A DNA stretch of 45,659 bases from assembly GCF_000430995.1 (NCBI RefSeq), contig NZ_HF952018.1, forward strand, positions 698,437 through 744,095. Reading direction: 5' to 3'. The notes under the pieces are model-generated. The model saw only the letters and a program-made list of their open reading frames with translations. It searched no databases and was not told the origin of the DNA. A program made the position numbers and the translations under genes. Below are positions 1 to 7,781 of the stretch, one piece after another. Position 1 is the first letter of the stretch. Each line of letters begins with the position of its first letter. Source of the DNA: Thermobrachium celere DSM 8682. GTDB taxonomy: Bacteria; Bacillota; Clostridia; Clostridiales; Caloramatoraceae.

Positions 1-464
<464 letters not shown>

Positions 465-490
465 AATTAATTTTGATTATTTAAAATATA

Positions 491-518
491 TTGACAAATT
501 ACAAAATTATGTTAAAAT
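491..518 (+). promoter_or_regulatory. sigma-A promoter of tRNA-Glu
   Basis: TTGACA at 491-496, a 16-bp spacer and TAAAAT at 513-518, placing the start a few bases before the mature tRNA at 536. It begins only 27 bp inside the IS30 end, so the insertion spared the promoter. Confidence 0.75.
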
Positions 519-535
519 ATAATTGTAAGTGAAAT

Positions 536-610
536 GGCCCTATGGTCTAGTGGTTAGGACGCCGCCCTCTCACGGCGGTAGCTGGGGTTCAAATCCCCAT
601 AGGGTCACCA
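536..610 (+). tRNA. tRNA-Glu (anticodon CTC)
   Basis: The acceptor stem GGCCCTA pairs with TAGGGTC and is followed by discriminator A and an encoded CCA. The anticodon stem CCGCC/GGCGG holds the loop CTCTCAC with anticodon CTC, which reads GAG. The T arm contains GGTTCAAAT. Length is 75 nt. It has its own promoter and terminator, so it is a monocistronic tRNA unit. Confidence 0.95.
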
Positions 611-640
611 AAGAACCTTTTTAAAAGGTTCTTTTCTGTT
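611..640 (+). terminator. Rho-independent terminator of tRNA-Glu
   Basis: AAGAACCTTTT pairs with AAAAGGTTCTT and runs into TTTTCTGTTTT, starting right after the CCA end. Confidence 0.85.
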
Positions 641-719
641 TTAAAGCAAAAATACATAACACTATTTATGAATAAATCTCCCAGATTGAGAGAAAATACT
701 CATGAAGGGAGGTTTTAAT

Positions 720-1082
720 ATGGCAAGAGAAATAAGAAGAGAAGAAAATGCTGGAATTTTAAGTACATTATTAAAATTTGTTGTTAATGCAGTTGTACTT
801 TTGGCTGTTAGCTTTTTAGTACCAGGATTTGTGGTTGTGGGCTTTTGGACAGCGTTTTTAGCATCAATTGTAATTACACTTTTAGACTATTTAGCAGGAG
901 CAGTATTTAAGATTGATGCTTCTCCTTTTGGAAGAGGCTTGAGTGGTTTTATTATAGCTGCAATCATCGTATATTTAACTCAATTTTTCGTTGCAGGTGT
1001 GTCAGTTAGTATATTTGGTGCATTGATTGCAGCAGTTGTTATTGGTCTATTTGATGCATTAATTCCAACAGATGTATTTTAA
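720..1082 (+). CDS. Phage holin family 4 / YvlD-like small membrane protein
   Basis: A 120-residue, almost entirely hydrophobic protein with about four membrane segments (roughly 10-28, 30-50, 68-88 and 92-112), matching the superfamily IV holin-like (YvlD-type) proteins common on bacterial chromosomes. In chromosomal members the job is unclear; some are linked to envelope stress. GGGAGG at 708-713 fits the ATG at 720, while an in-frame ATG at 702 would place the ribosome on top of that site. It is a single-gene unit closed by the terminator at 1094. Nothing else phage-like is next to it, so lysis is unlikely to be its function. Confidence 0.75.
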   Translation: MAREIRREENAGILSTLLKFVVNAVVLLAVSFLVPGFVVVGFWTAFLASIVITLLDYLAGAVFKIDASPFGRGLSGFIIAAIIVYLTQFFVAGVSVSIFGALIAAVVIGLFDALIPTDVF

Positions 1083-1093
1083 AGTTTAATTAG

Positions 1094-1135
1094 AAGATGA
1101 TATGAATTATATTCAATTCATATCATCTTTTTTAT
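1094..1135 (+). terminator. Rho-independent terminator
   Basis: A perfect 15-bp stem, AAGATGATATGAATT at 1094-1108 with its complement at 1115-1129, followed by a T run. Confidence 0.9.
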
Positions 1136-1187
1136 GGCTAAATGTTATAACACAATTTATTAATTAATTGAAATAAGTTATACAATA

Positions 1188-1216
1188 TAGAAAATATGAT
1201 ATATATATGATATAAT
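1188..1216 (+). promoter_or_regulatory. Possible glpX promoter
   Basis: TATAAT at 1211-1216 with a weak -35 (TAGAAA, 1188-1193) 17 bp upstream. The -10 is good, but the flanks are so AT-rich that it could be chance. Confidence 0.35.
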
Positions 1217-1248
1217 AATTAACGAATTCTATGCATGGAGGTAAAGTT

Positions 1249-2223
1249 ATGGCTAATCATGATATTGCTATGGGGATTGTGAGAGTTACTGAGGCTGCAG
1301 CTTTAGCATGTTCTAATTTGTTAGGTAGAGGAGATGTTGATTTAATAGAAAAGGCTGCAGTAGATGGGGTTAGACATGCATTTGAGCTATTACCAATTAA
1401 AGGTAGAGTAGTTATAGGGGAATGCGATCTAGATAAAAAGCCTATTATGTACATAGGTGAGAAGGTAGGAACTTGGAATGATGGATTAAAGGAATATGAT
1501 GTTGCAATTGATCCACTAGATGGGCCCATTCTTGTGGCAAAGGGAAGGCCAAATGCCATTTCGGCTATAGCTGTAAGTGAAAAGGGCAAAATTTTTAAGG
1601 CACCTCAAATATATATGAAAAAGATTGCTGTAGGACCTAAGGCAAAAGGGACTATAGATTTAAATAAGAGCCTTACAGAAAACATAAAAAGAGTAGCTGA
1701 GGCTTTAAATAAGGAGATAGAAGAAGTAACTGTAATGATTCAAGACAGGCCCAGACATAAAGAGCTTATAGATGAGGCTAGAAGTGTTGGGGCTAGAGTT
1801 AAAATATTTGGAGAAGGAGATATTGCAGCAGCATTGGCAACAGCTTTTGAAGAAACTGGAGTAGATATGCTTGTTGGTATAGGTGGTGCTCCTGAAGGAG
1901 TTTTAGCAGCTGCTGCTTTAAAGTGTTTAGGAGGAGAAATATTAGTAAAGCTTATGCCAGAAAATCAAAGGCAAGTAGATATGTGTAAAAGAGCAGGACT
2001 TGATGATGTAAATAGAATATTATCTCAAGATGATTTGATAACATCAGATGATGTATATTTTGCGGCAACAGCTGTAACTGATTCAGATCTATTAAAGGGA
2101 ATTGTTTATAAGGAAAATTATGCTACAACCCATTCAGTTGTAATGAGATCTTTAAATGGTGTTGTTAGATTTGTAGATGCTATTCATAAGCTTGATACAA
2201 GCCTAATTAAGATACAGGAATAA
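1249..2223 (+). CDS. glpX: Class II fructose-1,6-bisphosphatase
   Basis: Hydrolyses fructose 1,6-bisphosphate to fructose 6-phosphate for gluconeogenesis in the cytoplasm. The 324 residues match the GlpX family over their full length. The Li-sensitive phosphatase metal motif appears as DPLDGP at 88-93, followed by the GlpX-type run around GRPNAIS, and GGAPEGVLAA near 210 is a family hallmark. GGAGG at 1238-1242 sets the ATG at 1249; the ATG at 1231 overlaps nothing useful. The gene stands alone between two terminators, so it is probably regulated separately from the folate and peptidase genes after it. Confidence 0.93.
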   Translation: MANHDIAMGIVRVTEAAALACSNLLGRGDVDLIEKAAVDGVRHAFELLPIKGRVVIGECDLDKKPIMYIGEKVGTWNDGLKEYDVAIDPLDGPILVAKGRPNAISAIAVSEKGKIFKAPQIYMKKIAVGPKAKGTIDLNKSLTENIKRVAEALNKEIEEVTVMIQDRPRHKELIDEARSVGARVKIFGEGDIAAALATAFEETGVDMLVGIGGAPEGVLAAAALKCLGGEILVKLMPENQRQVDMCKRAGLDDVNRILSQDDLITSDDVYFAATAVTDSDLLKGIVYKENYATTHSVVMRSLNGVVRFVDAIHKLDTSLIKIQE

Positions 2224-2251
2224 ATTTAATAGTGATTTAAAACTTATGTAT

Positions 2252-2291
2252 AAAAAGAAATGCTGAAAGATAATTACAGCATTTCTTTTTT
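2252..2291 (+). terminator. Rho-independent terminator after glpX
   Basis: AAAAAGAAATGCTG pairs with CAGCATTTCTTTTT around an 11-nt loop; the 3' arm itself provides the T run. Confidence 0.85.
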
Positions 2292-2372
2292 ATTATCCAT
2301 AATAAGTAGAATAGCTTAACTTATTTTGGAATTTGTATTATACTAATGTGTATAAACACTGGAGGTGATGGT

Positions 2373-2921
2373 ATGCGTACTTTTATAACATTTGATTTTG
2401 ATAGGGAAACAAAAGAGAAAATTTATAGAATTCAAAGTAAAATTAAAGAAGGTAGCATAAAGGGCAGGTTTAAATATATAGACAATTTCCATTTAACAAT
2501 TAAGTTTTTAGGAGAGACAGATGAAACTAAGATAGGCCTTATATATCAGGATTTATTAAGAAAATTAAAGGGAAAGCCAAAAATAAGTATATACTTAAAG
2601 GGATTAGGAAGCTTTGGAAAAGGAGAAGTTATAAAAACAATATATCTAAAATGCCATGGTGAATTGGATAAAGTTTATGAGATAGCAAAGGAAGTGGATA
2701 AAATAATTTCAAATTATGGTTTTAAGATGGAAAATAGCTTTACACCTCATGTAACGATTGCACAGGAGGTTTTATTAAAAGATTCATTTGAAGAGTTACA
2801 AATAAGCTTAGAAGATGAAAAAATTGATAATATTATTTTAGATAAAGTAATAATAATGAAGAGTGAACAGAAAAATGGAAAAAGGATATACACACCTCTT
2901 TATATATTACCATTAGAGTAG
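2373..2921 (+). CDS. thpR: RNA 2',3'-cyclic phosphodiesterase (2H family)
   Basis: Opens 2',3'-cyclic phosphates on RNA ends; bacterial members were first described as 2'-5' RNA ligases (LigT). The two catalytic HxT motifs are plain: HLTIKFLG at 40-47 and HVTIA at 126-130. The length of 182 residues is normal. GGAGGTGAT at 2361-2369 selects the ATG at 2373 over an upstream in-frame start. It begins a run of close-packed genes that reaches the cyclo-ligase at 4408. Confidence 0.92.
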   Translation: MRTFITFDFDRETKEKIYRIQSKIKEGSIKGRFKYIDNFHLTIKFLGETDETKIGLIYQDLLRKLKGKPKISIYLKGLGSFGKGEVIKTIYLKCHGELDKVYEIAKEVDKIISNYGFKMENSFTPHVTIAQEVLLKDSFEELQISLEDEKIDNIILDKVIIMKSEQKNGKRIYTPLYILPLE

Positions 2922-2934
2922 TGGGGATGATCAT

Positions 2935-3576
2935 GTGAGACTTAAAAGATACATAAATGTATTAATTTTATTAGTTTTAGTTTTAGTAATTTTGAAATTT
3001 AGATCACAAGTTTTAAATATGATAAAAAATCCTAGTCAAATTAGAGATTTTTTGCTTTCCTACAGGCAGTATGCTGTTTTTATTTTTCTTGTTATATCTA
3101 CAGTAAGATCAGTTTTTCTTTTGCCTGCGGGTGCTTTTGCAGTAATTTCAGGCTTGACATTTGGTAATTTTATTGGCACACTACTTACATGTGTGGGTGT
3201 AACTTTAAGTGGAATACTTGCATATCTTTTGTCTAGTTTGCTTGGTGGGGAATTTGTAGAAAACATATTAAAAGATAAAATATATAGAATTAATAAGTAT
3301 ATAAAAAACAATGGGCTTTTTTATATGGTTTCCTTAAGATTAATACCTATATTCCCATTTGATGCTGTAAGCTATGCATCAGGCTTATTAAAGATAAATT
3401 TTAAGGATTTTGTATTAGGAACGTTTTTAGGGAGCATACCAGGAGCATTTATTTATACTTTTTTAGGTAATTCTCTTTTAGATGTAGGGAGTATTAGGTT
3501 TAAAATATCTTTATTACTTGTTATAATATCCTCTATGATTCCGATTATTTATAAATATGTTCTAAAGAAAGGATGA
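2935..3576 (+). CDS. TVP38/TMEM64-family (SNARE-associated) membrane protein
   Basis: A 213-residue integral membrane protein of the DedA-like PF09335 superfamily. An N-terminal membrane segment (7-22) is followed by the family core, with the signature F(x)LPAGAFAVISGLTFG near 62-79 and the re-entrant RLIPIFPFD segment near 137-145. Relatives are proposed lipid scramblases or transporters; no substrate can be read from the sequence. The GTG at 2935 follows GGGGATGA; the overlapping ATG at 2933 stops at once. The next gene starts six bases after its stop. Confidence 0.85.
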   Translation: MRLKRYINVLILLVLVLVILKFRSQVLNMIKNPSQIRDFLLSYRQYAVFIFLVISTVRSVFLLPAGAFAVISGLTFGNFIGTLLTCVGVTLSGILAYLLSSLLGGEFVENILKDKIYRINKYIKNNGLFYMVSLRLIPIFPFDAVSYASGLLKINFKDFVLGTFLGSIPGAFIYTFLGNSLLDVGSIRFKISLLLVIISSMIPIIYKYVLKKG

Positions 3577-3581
3577 TTTTT

Positions 3582-3836
3582 ATGATAACTAAGGAACAGA
3601 TACAAAGAATAAATGAGCTTTATAGAAAGTCTCAAAATGAAGGTTTAACTGAAGAGGAAAAGAAGGAACAAGCTTATTTAAGAAGGCTTTATATTGATTC
3701 GGTAAAAGAAAGTCTAAGGGCTCAACTTGAAAGTATTAAAGTAGTTGATAAGGATGAATATGAAAGATTGATGAAGGATAAAGGATGTTCCTGTGGACAT
3801 GAACATCACAGCTGCGGATGTGGCCATAAACATTAA
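3582..3836 (+). CDS. DUF896 (UPF0291/YnzC-like) protein with Cys/His-rich tail
   Basis: Residues 1-60 form the two-helix DUF896 domain (LTEEEKKEQAYLRRLYIDS), a small cytoplasmic family typified by SOS-regulated YnzC/YneB-linked proteins of Bacillus; the biochemical role is unknown. Residues 69-84 are an added tail with four Cys (69, 71, 78, 80) and five His (73, 75, 76, 82, 84), which looks like a soft-metal binding segment. The plain family is about 60-80 residues. AAAGGATG at 3568-3575 sets the ATG at 3582. Confidence 0.85.
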   Translation: MITKEQIQRINELYRKSQNEGLTEEEKKEQAYLRRLYIDSVKESLRAQLESIKVVDKDEYERLMKDKGCSCGHEHHSCGCGHKH

Positions 3837-3856
3837 TTTTATAGGCAGTGATTATT

Positions 3857-4408
3857 ATGAAAAGCGAATTAAGAAGTAAGTTAATTGAGGTAAGGAAAAA
3901 GCTCTCTAAAGAAGATGTTGAAGCAAGAAGTAGGAAGGTAGTTGAAAATATATTAAATTGGGATGTTTTTAATAGGTGTAGTGTAGTTATGCTATATTCT
4001 TCCTATAGAAACGAGGTAGATTTAGACTATATTGCCGATGAATTAATTAGAATAAATAAGACAGTTGTTTATCCAAAATCAATAAAGGAAACATATGATA
4101 TTGTTCCCTATAAAGTTGATAGTAAAAGTCAATTGATAAAGGGTGCCTATGGGATATTAGAACCCATATCAACTGAAAAGATAGATAAGAATTTGATTGA
4201 TATAATTTTAGTTCCTGGTGTTGCCTTTGATAAAATGGGATATAGGTTAGGGTATGGTGCGGGGTATTATGATAGATTTTTAAAGGATTATAAAGGAATA
4301 AAGGTTGGTGTATGCTACGATTTTCAAATAGTCGAGGATGTATATAGGGATGATCATGATGTTAAAATGGATTATTTGGTTTGTGAAAGGGGAATATTAA
4401 AACTATAA
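3857..4408 (+). CDS. 5-formyltetrahydrofolate cyclo-ligase
   Basis: ATP-dependent conversion of 5-formyl-THF to 5,10-methenyl-THF in one-carbon metabolism. The family signature VPGVAFDKMGYRLGYGAG followed by YYDRFL lies near 118-141, and the basic N-terminal helix (KSELRSKLIEVRKKLS) is typical. The 183-residue length is normal. The ATG at 3857 is preferred because AGGCAGTG sits six bases upstream of it; an in-frame GTG at 3848 is the alternative. It closes the thpR-DUF896-cyclo-ligase run; no clear terminator follows before the peptidase promoter. Confidence 0.93.
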   Translation: MKSELRSKLIEVRKKLSKEDVEARSRKVVENILNWDVFNRCSVVMLYSSYRNEVDLDYIADELIRINKTVVYPKSIKETYDIVPYKVDSKSQLIKGAYGILEPISTEKIDKNLIDIILVPGVAFDKMGYRLGYGAGYYDRFLKDYKGIKVGVCYDFQIVEDVYRDDHDVKMDYLVCERGILKL

Positions 4409-4417
4409 ACAAAAAAA

Positions 4418-4446
4418 TTGAAAAAATTTTAAATATAATGTAAAAT
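4418..4446 (+). promoter_or_regulatory. Probable promoter of the M18 aminopeptidase gene
   Basis: TTGAAA at 4418-4423, a 17-bp spacer and TAAAAT at 4441-4446, 35 bp ahead of the start codon. Confidence 0.55.
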
Positions 4447-4480
4447 AGGTTTGAAAGGTTTGCCAAAGGGGGTACATATA

Positions 4481-5893
4481 ATGGACACAAAGGAACTTCA
4501 AAAGTTAACTAAGAAATATGAATATGTATGGGATAAGTTAACAGAAACAGATCTTAAGGATATGATGAATTTTAGTGAAGATTATAAAAAGTTTATGGAC
4601 TCTTCAAAAACAGAGCGTGAAGCATGCCATGAAATAGTAAGAAGAGCAAAGGAAAAGGGATTTGTTGATATCAATGAAGTAATTAGCCAAAATAAGAAAC
4701 TAAATGCTGGTGATAAGGTTTATGCAGTAAATAAGGATAAGGCAGTTGCTCTATTTATTATTGGTAATGAACCGATGGAAAAGGGCTTTAACATAGTTGG
4801 ATCACATATAGATTCACCAAGAATAGACTTAAAACCAAATGCATTATATGAAGATGAAGGTTTTGCAATGCTTGAAACTCACTATTATGGTGGAATTAAG
4901 AAATATCAATGGGTAACTATTCCATTAGCGATACACGGTGTAGTAGTTAAAAAGGGTGGAGAAGTTGTAAATGTTGTAATTGGTGAAGATGAGAATGATC
5001 CTGTAGTGTACATAAGTGACTTATTAATACATCTATCAGCAAATCAAATGGAAAAGAAGCTTGCAAATGGAATAGAAGGAGAAGACTTAAACGTATTATT
5101 TGGAAGCATGCCTATTGAAGATAAAGAGGCAAAGGATAGAGTTAAATTAAATATCCTAAAGCTATTAAATGAAAAATATGGTATGACAGAAGAGGATTTT
5201 GTTACAGCAGAACTTGAAATAGTACCAGCGGGTAAGGCTAGAGACGTTGGTCTTGATAGAAGTATGGTTATGGCATATGGACATGATGACAGAATTTGTG
5301 CATTTACTTCACTGGCTGCAATGCTTGAAATAGAAAACCCTCAAAAAACATGCTGTGCCCTATTTGTAGATAAAGAAGAAATAGGTAGCAATGGAGCAAC
5401 AGGAATGCATTCAAGATTTTTTGAAAATGTAGTGGCTGAAATAATGGAGCTTAAGGGAGAATATACAGAGCTTAAGTTAAGAAGAGCACTTGCAAATTCA
5501 TGCATGTTATCTTCAGACGTAACATGTGGTGTAGATCCAAACTACCCTGGCGTTGTAGAAAAGAAGAATGCAGCATATCTAGGTAAAGGAATTGTCCTTA
5601 CAAAATACACTGGTTCAAGGGGAAAATATACTTGCAATGATGCAAATGCTGAGTTTATGGGCAAGGTAAGAGATATATTTAATGATAATGGTATTGTATG
5701 GCAAACAGCTGAGCTTGGAAAGGTAGACCAAGGTGGTGGAGGAACAATAGCTTATATTTTAGCAGAGTATGGTATGGAAGTTGTAGACTGTGGAGTAGCA
5801 CTTTTAAGCATGCATGCACCATGGGAGATAGCAAGCAAGGCAGATATTTTTGAAACATATAGAGCATATAAAGCATTTTTATTAAATGCGTAA
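4481..5893 (+). CDS. M18-family zinc aminopeptidase
   Basis: A cytosolic dodecameric metallo-aminopeptidase of the aspartyl-aminopeptidase/ApeA type, removing N-terminal residues from peptides. The metal and catalytic motifs are in order: SHIDSPRIDLKP with His109 and Asp111, GHDDRICAF near 267, DKEEIGSNG at 297-305 carrying the catalytic Glu pair, and MHAPWEIAS with His445. The 470 residues match the family. AAAGGGGG precedes the ATG at 4481. It is monocistronic, with its own promoter and terminator. Confidence 0.93.
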   Translation: MDTKELQKLTKKYEYVWDKLTETDLKDMMNFSEDYKKFMDSSKTEREACHEIVRRAKEKGFVDINEVISQNKKLNAGDKVYAVNKDKAVALFIIGNEPMEKGFNIVGSHIDSPRIDLKPNALYEDEGFAMLETHYYGGIKKYQWVTIPLAIHGVVVKKGGEVVNVVIGEDENDPVVYISDLLIHLSANQMEKKLANGIEGEDLNVLFGSMPIEDKEAKDRVKLNILKLLNEKYGMTEEDFVTAELEIVPAGKARDVGLDRSMVMAYGHDDRICAFTSLAAMLEIENPQKTCCALFVDKEEIGSNGATGMHSRFFENVVAEIMELKGEYTELKLRRALANSCMLSSDVTCGVDPNYPGVVEKKNAAYLGKGIVLTKYTGSRGKYTCNDANAEFMGKVRDIFNDNGIVWQTAELGKVDQGGGGTIAYILAEYGMEVVDCGVALLSMHAPWEIASKADIFETYRAYKAFLLNA

Positions 5894-5909
5894 TTTAATT
5901 ATTTGTATT

Positions 5910-5947
5910 AGCTATGTAACGTAAAGTTACATAGCTTTTTTATTTTT
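5910..5947 (+). terminator. Rho-independent terminator after the aminopeptidase
   Basis: AGCTATGTAAC pairs with GTTACATAGCT around GTAAA, followed by TTTTTATTTTT. Confidence 0.9.
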
Positions 5948-5996
5948 TATTAAATTTTATTGATGTACAATCATATAATGCATTAGGAGTGATGGT

Positions 5997-6842
5997 ATGA
6001 GTGAAGTAGTATTTTTAACAGAAAAAACCTTAACTATTACAGACGAACAACCTGATATTAATATTAATACGGACATAATATGTTGTGGAAGTAATGGAAG
6101 ATATATTTATAGAAGCTTTGTTTATTTTGATTTATCATCATTACCTTACAATGCATTTGTAACTTCAGCTAGGTTACAATTATTTCTGTTAGAAGATTAT
6201 TTTAAGTGTTATAGTAAGAATTTATACATATATATGCTTAAAGAGGATTTTGGTGAATTTACAACATTTAACCAACAACCTAAAGTTTGTATGGAACGTG
6301 TAAATACAAATATATCATACAAGAAGTATGGGTTGATTGAAATAAACATAACTTCTTTTGTTCAAAAGTGGATAAGTGGGGAGGTAATAAACAAAGGATT
6401 GGCATTGAAATGCGATGAAAATAAAAAATCATTAGTTGCATTTGGATCTAAGAATAATAGTCAATATTCAGCAATTCCTAAATTACATATAAATTTTATC
6501 AAATCAAAGGAAGAGAGTGAGTTTTATACTAGATTCGTTGAAGTAAAAGAGGAAAGTTTTCAATTGCGTTTTGTGAATGTAGGATATAGCAGTATTTTTG
6601 ATGTTAGCAAAATTATTATTGGAAGTTTTTTTATAAAAAATATTGGGGAGAGGGATGTAAATGTACGTGTTGATGTTAGTTCAGATGGAGTAAATTGGAT
6701 AAAAGATAGTGAAAAACAAGTATATCCAAACCAATGTGATATACTTGTGCCAAAATATTATGGAAAGCACTACAGAATTGTTACATATACGCTTGGAGAA
6801 GGAAAAGTTGATATAAAATTTATATATCAGGTATATAAATAG
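5997..6842 (+). CDS. DNRLRE-like protein with C-terminal beta-sandwich (DUF6385-like)
   Basis: A 281-residue protein with no signal peptide or membrane segment. Residues 5-165 follow the DNRLRE-type carbohydrate-binding/matrix pattern: a YRSFVYFDLSSLP strand, TSARLQLFL, then INITSFVQKWISG and NKGLALK. Residues 170-281 form a second beta-rich unit (SSIFDVSKIIIGSFFIKN ... SSDGVNW) that resembles the C-terminus of the next protein and the DUF6385 family. Proteins of this kind usually belong to large surface or fibrous assemblies. Lack of a signal peptide would fit spore-surface deposition from the mother cell, but that is inference. SD AGGAGTGATG precedes the ATG. Confidence 0.65.
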   Translation: MSEVVFLTEKTLTITDEQPDININTDIICCGSNGRYIYRSFVYFDLSSLPYNAFVTSARLQLFLLEDYFKCYSKNLYIYMLKEDFGEFTTFNQQPKVCMERVNTNISYKKYGLIEINITSFVQKWISGEVINKGLALKCDENKKSLVAFGSKNNSQYSAIPKLHINFIKSKEESEFYTRFVEVKEESFQLRFVNVGYSSIFDVSKIIIGSFFIKNIGERDVNVRVDVSSDGVNWIKDSEKQVYPNQCDILVPKYYGKHYRIVTYTLGEGKVDIKFIYQVYK

Positions 6843-6853
6843 GGGGGGTATAT

Positions 6854-7741
6854 ATGCCAAACAATGCTGTTTTTACAAATAGTGCAAGTGATTTGAAGGT
6901 ACAGATTTTTGGATCAAGTACAACATTACCAATAAAAGTTGATAGCGATGGAAAATTACAGATTGCATCTATAGACAGTCCTGTAACCTTAAGCGGAGAT
7001 CTAGACATTAGAGATTTATCAAGTTCCCAAGATAGTGTGGCAGTTTATGGAAGTAGTGATGGTGGAACAACAAAAACAATTTTAAAAACAGATAGTAGTG
7101 GAGCCCTTTATGTAACAGCTGAATCTTTAACAGTAGAAGCTGAAGACCTTGACATTAGAACTTTAACTCCAAACGATAGTATATCAATTTATGGTACAGA
7201 TGGAACAAATAATGTACAAATTAAAACAGATAGCAATGGAAGAATTGAAGTAGCTTCTATTCAAAATACTATTGATGTTAATGTAACAAACAGTGATTTA
7301 GATATAAGAAACTTATCAGAAGGACAGGATTCAATATTAATTTATGGAAATGATGGTTCAAATAATGTGGTTATTGCAACTGATAGTGAAGGTTATATTA
7401 AAACAGTAAGTGCTAAAAGAAGCTTTATAAGTAGTTTGAATAGTAATTTAAGTACTGATGATGATTACACTTATTTAAGCTTTATTGATGTGTCAATGTA
7501 TTCTGATTATGTATTCTATGTAAAAAATAAAGGTAGTAACAGTGCAAGTTTTGTAGTTCAGATTAGTCCTACTGAAAATGAAAGTGATGCTATAACTCAT
7601 ATAACAGATATTGAAGTAGAAGCAGGACAAAAAGAATTGATAATACCAAGTAAATTTTTACGTTATTTAAGATTAGGTTATAAGTCAAAAAATAGTGGAC
7701 AGTCTACAACATTAGATATCTATTTCCAAGCAAGATATTAA
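6854..7741 (+). CDS. Beta-repeat protein with DUF6385-like C-terminal domain
   Basis: A 295-residue, acidic, Ser/Asp/Asn-rich protein without a signal peptide. It contains three repeats of about 50 residues, each opening with LDIR (residues 50, 99, 149), continuing through DSI-x-IYG and closing on a TDSxG turn; a degenerate unit at 9-48 (LKVQIFG, VDSDGKLQIASI) makes a fourth. From about 180 a C-terminal domain (SFISSLNSNLSTDDDYTY ... FYVKNKGSN ... KFLRYLRLGY) matches the end of the preceding protein. The ATG follows GGGGGGG at 6842-6848 by five bases, 11 bp after the upstream stop, so the two are co-transcribed. I read it as a structural surface or fibre subunit; function unproven. Confidence 0.6.
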   Translation: MPNNAVFTNSASDLKVQIFGSSTTLPIKVDSDGKLQIASIDSPVTLSGDLDIRDLSSSQDSVAVYGSSDGGTTKTILKTDSSGALYVTAESLTVEAEDLDIRTLTPNDSISIYGTDGTNNVQIKTDSNGRIEVASIQNTIDVNVTNSDLDIRNLSEGQDSILIYGNDGSNNVVIATDSEGYIKTVSAKRSFISSLNSNLSTDDDYTYLSFIDVSMYSDYVFYVKNKGSNSASFVVQISPTENESDAITHITDIEVEAGQKELIIPSKFLRYLRLGYKSKNSGQSTTLDIYFQARY

Positions 7742-7748
7742 TTAGATT

Positions 7749-7776
7749 GGGTGGGAGGGTGGGAGTTAAGGGAGGG
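7749..7776 (+). promoter_or_regulatory. G-quadruplex motif in the leader of the TPR gene
   Basis: Four GGG tracts at 7749, 7753, 7757 and 7761 are separated by single bases (T, A, T), the loop pattern giving the most stable parallel quadruplexes. Two further GGG tracts follow at 7770 and 7774, overlapping the Shine-Dalgarno site GGAGGG of the gene at 7782. It lies on the sense strand, so it would also form in mRNA. Confidence 0.7.
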
Positions 7777-7781
7777 ATTAA

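Noticed and set aside
720-1082. The holin-family gene as part of a prophage lysis cassette
   Set aside because: No endolysin or other phage gene is near; it is a single-gene unit between a tRNA and glpX, typical of chromosomal YvlD-like proteins.
5972-5979. CATATAAT as a sigma-E/sigma-K -10 for the DNRLRE-like gene
   Set aside because: It matches CATACAAT well, but transcription would start inside the Shine-Dalgarno site at 5985-5991 and no suitable -35 is present. The mother-cell expression idea therefore has no promoter support.
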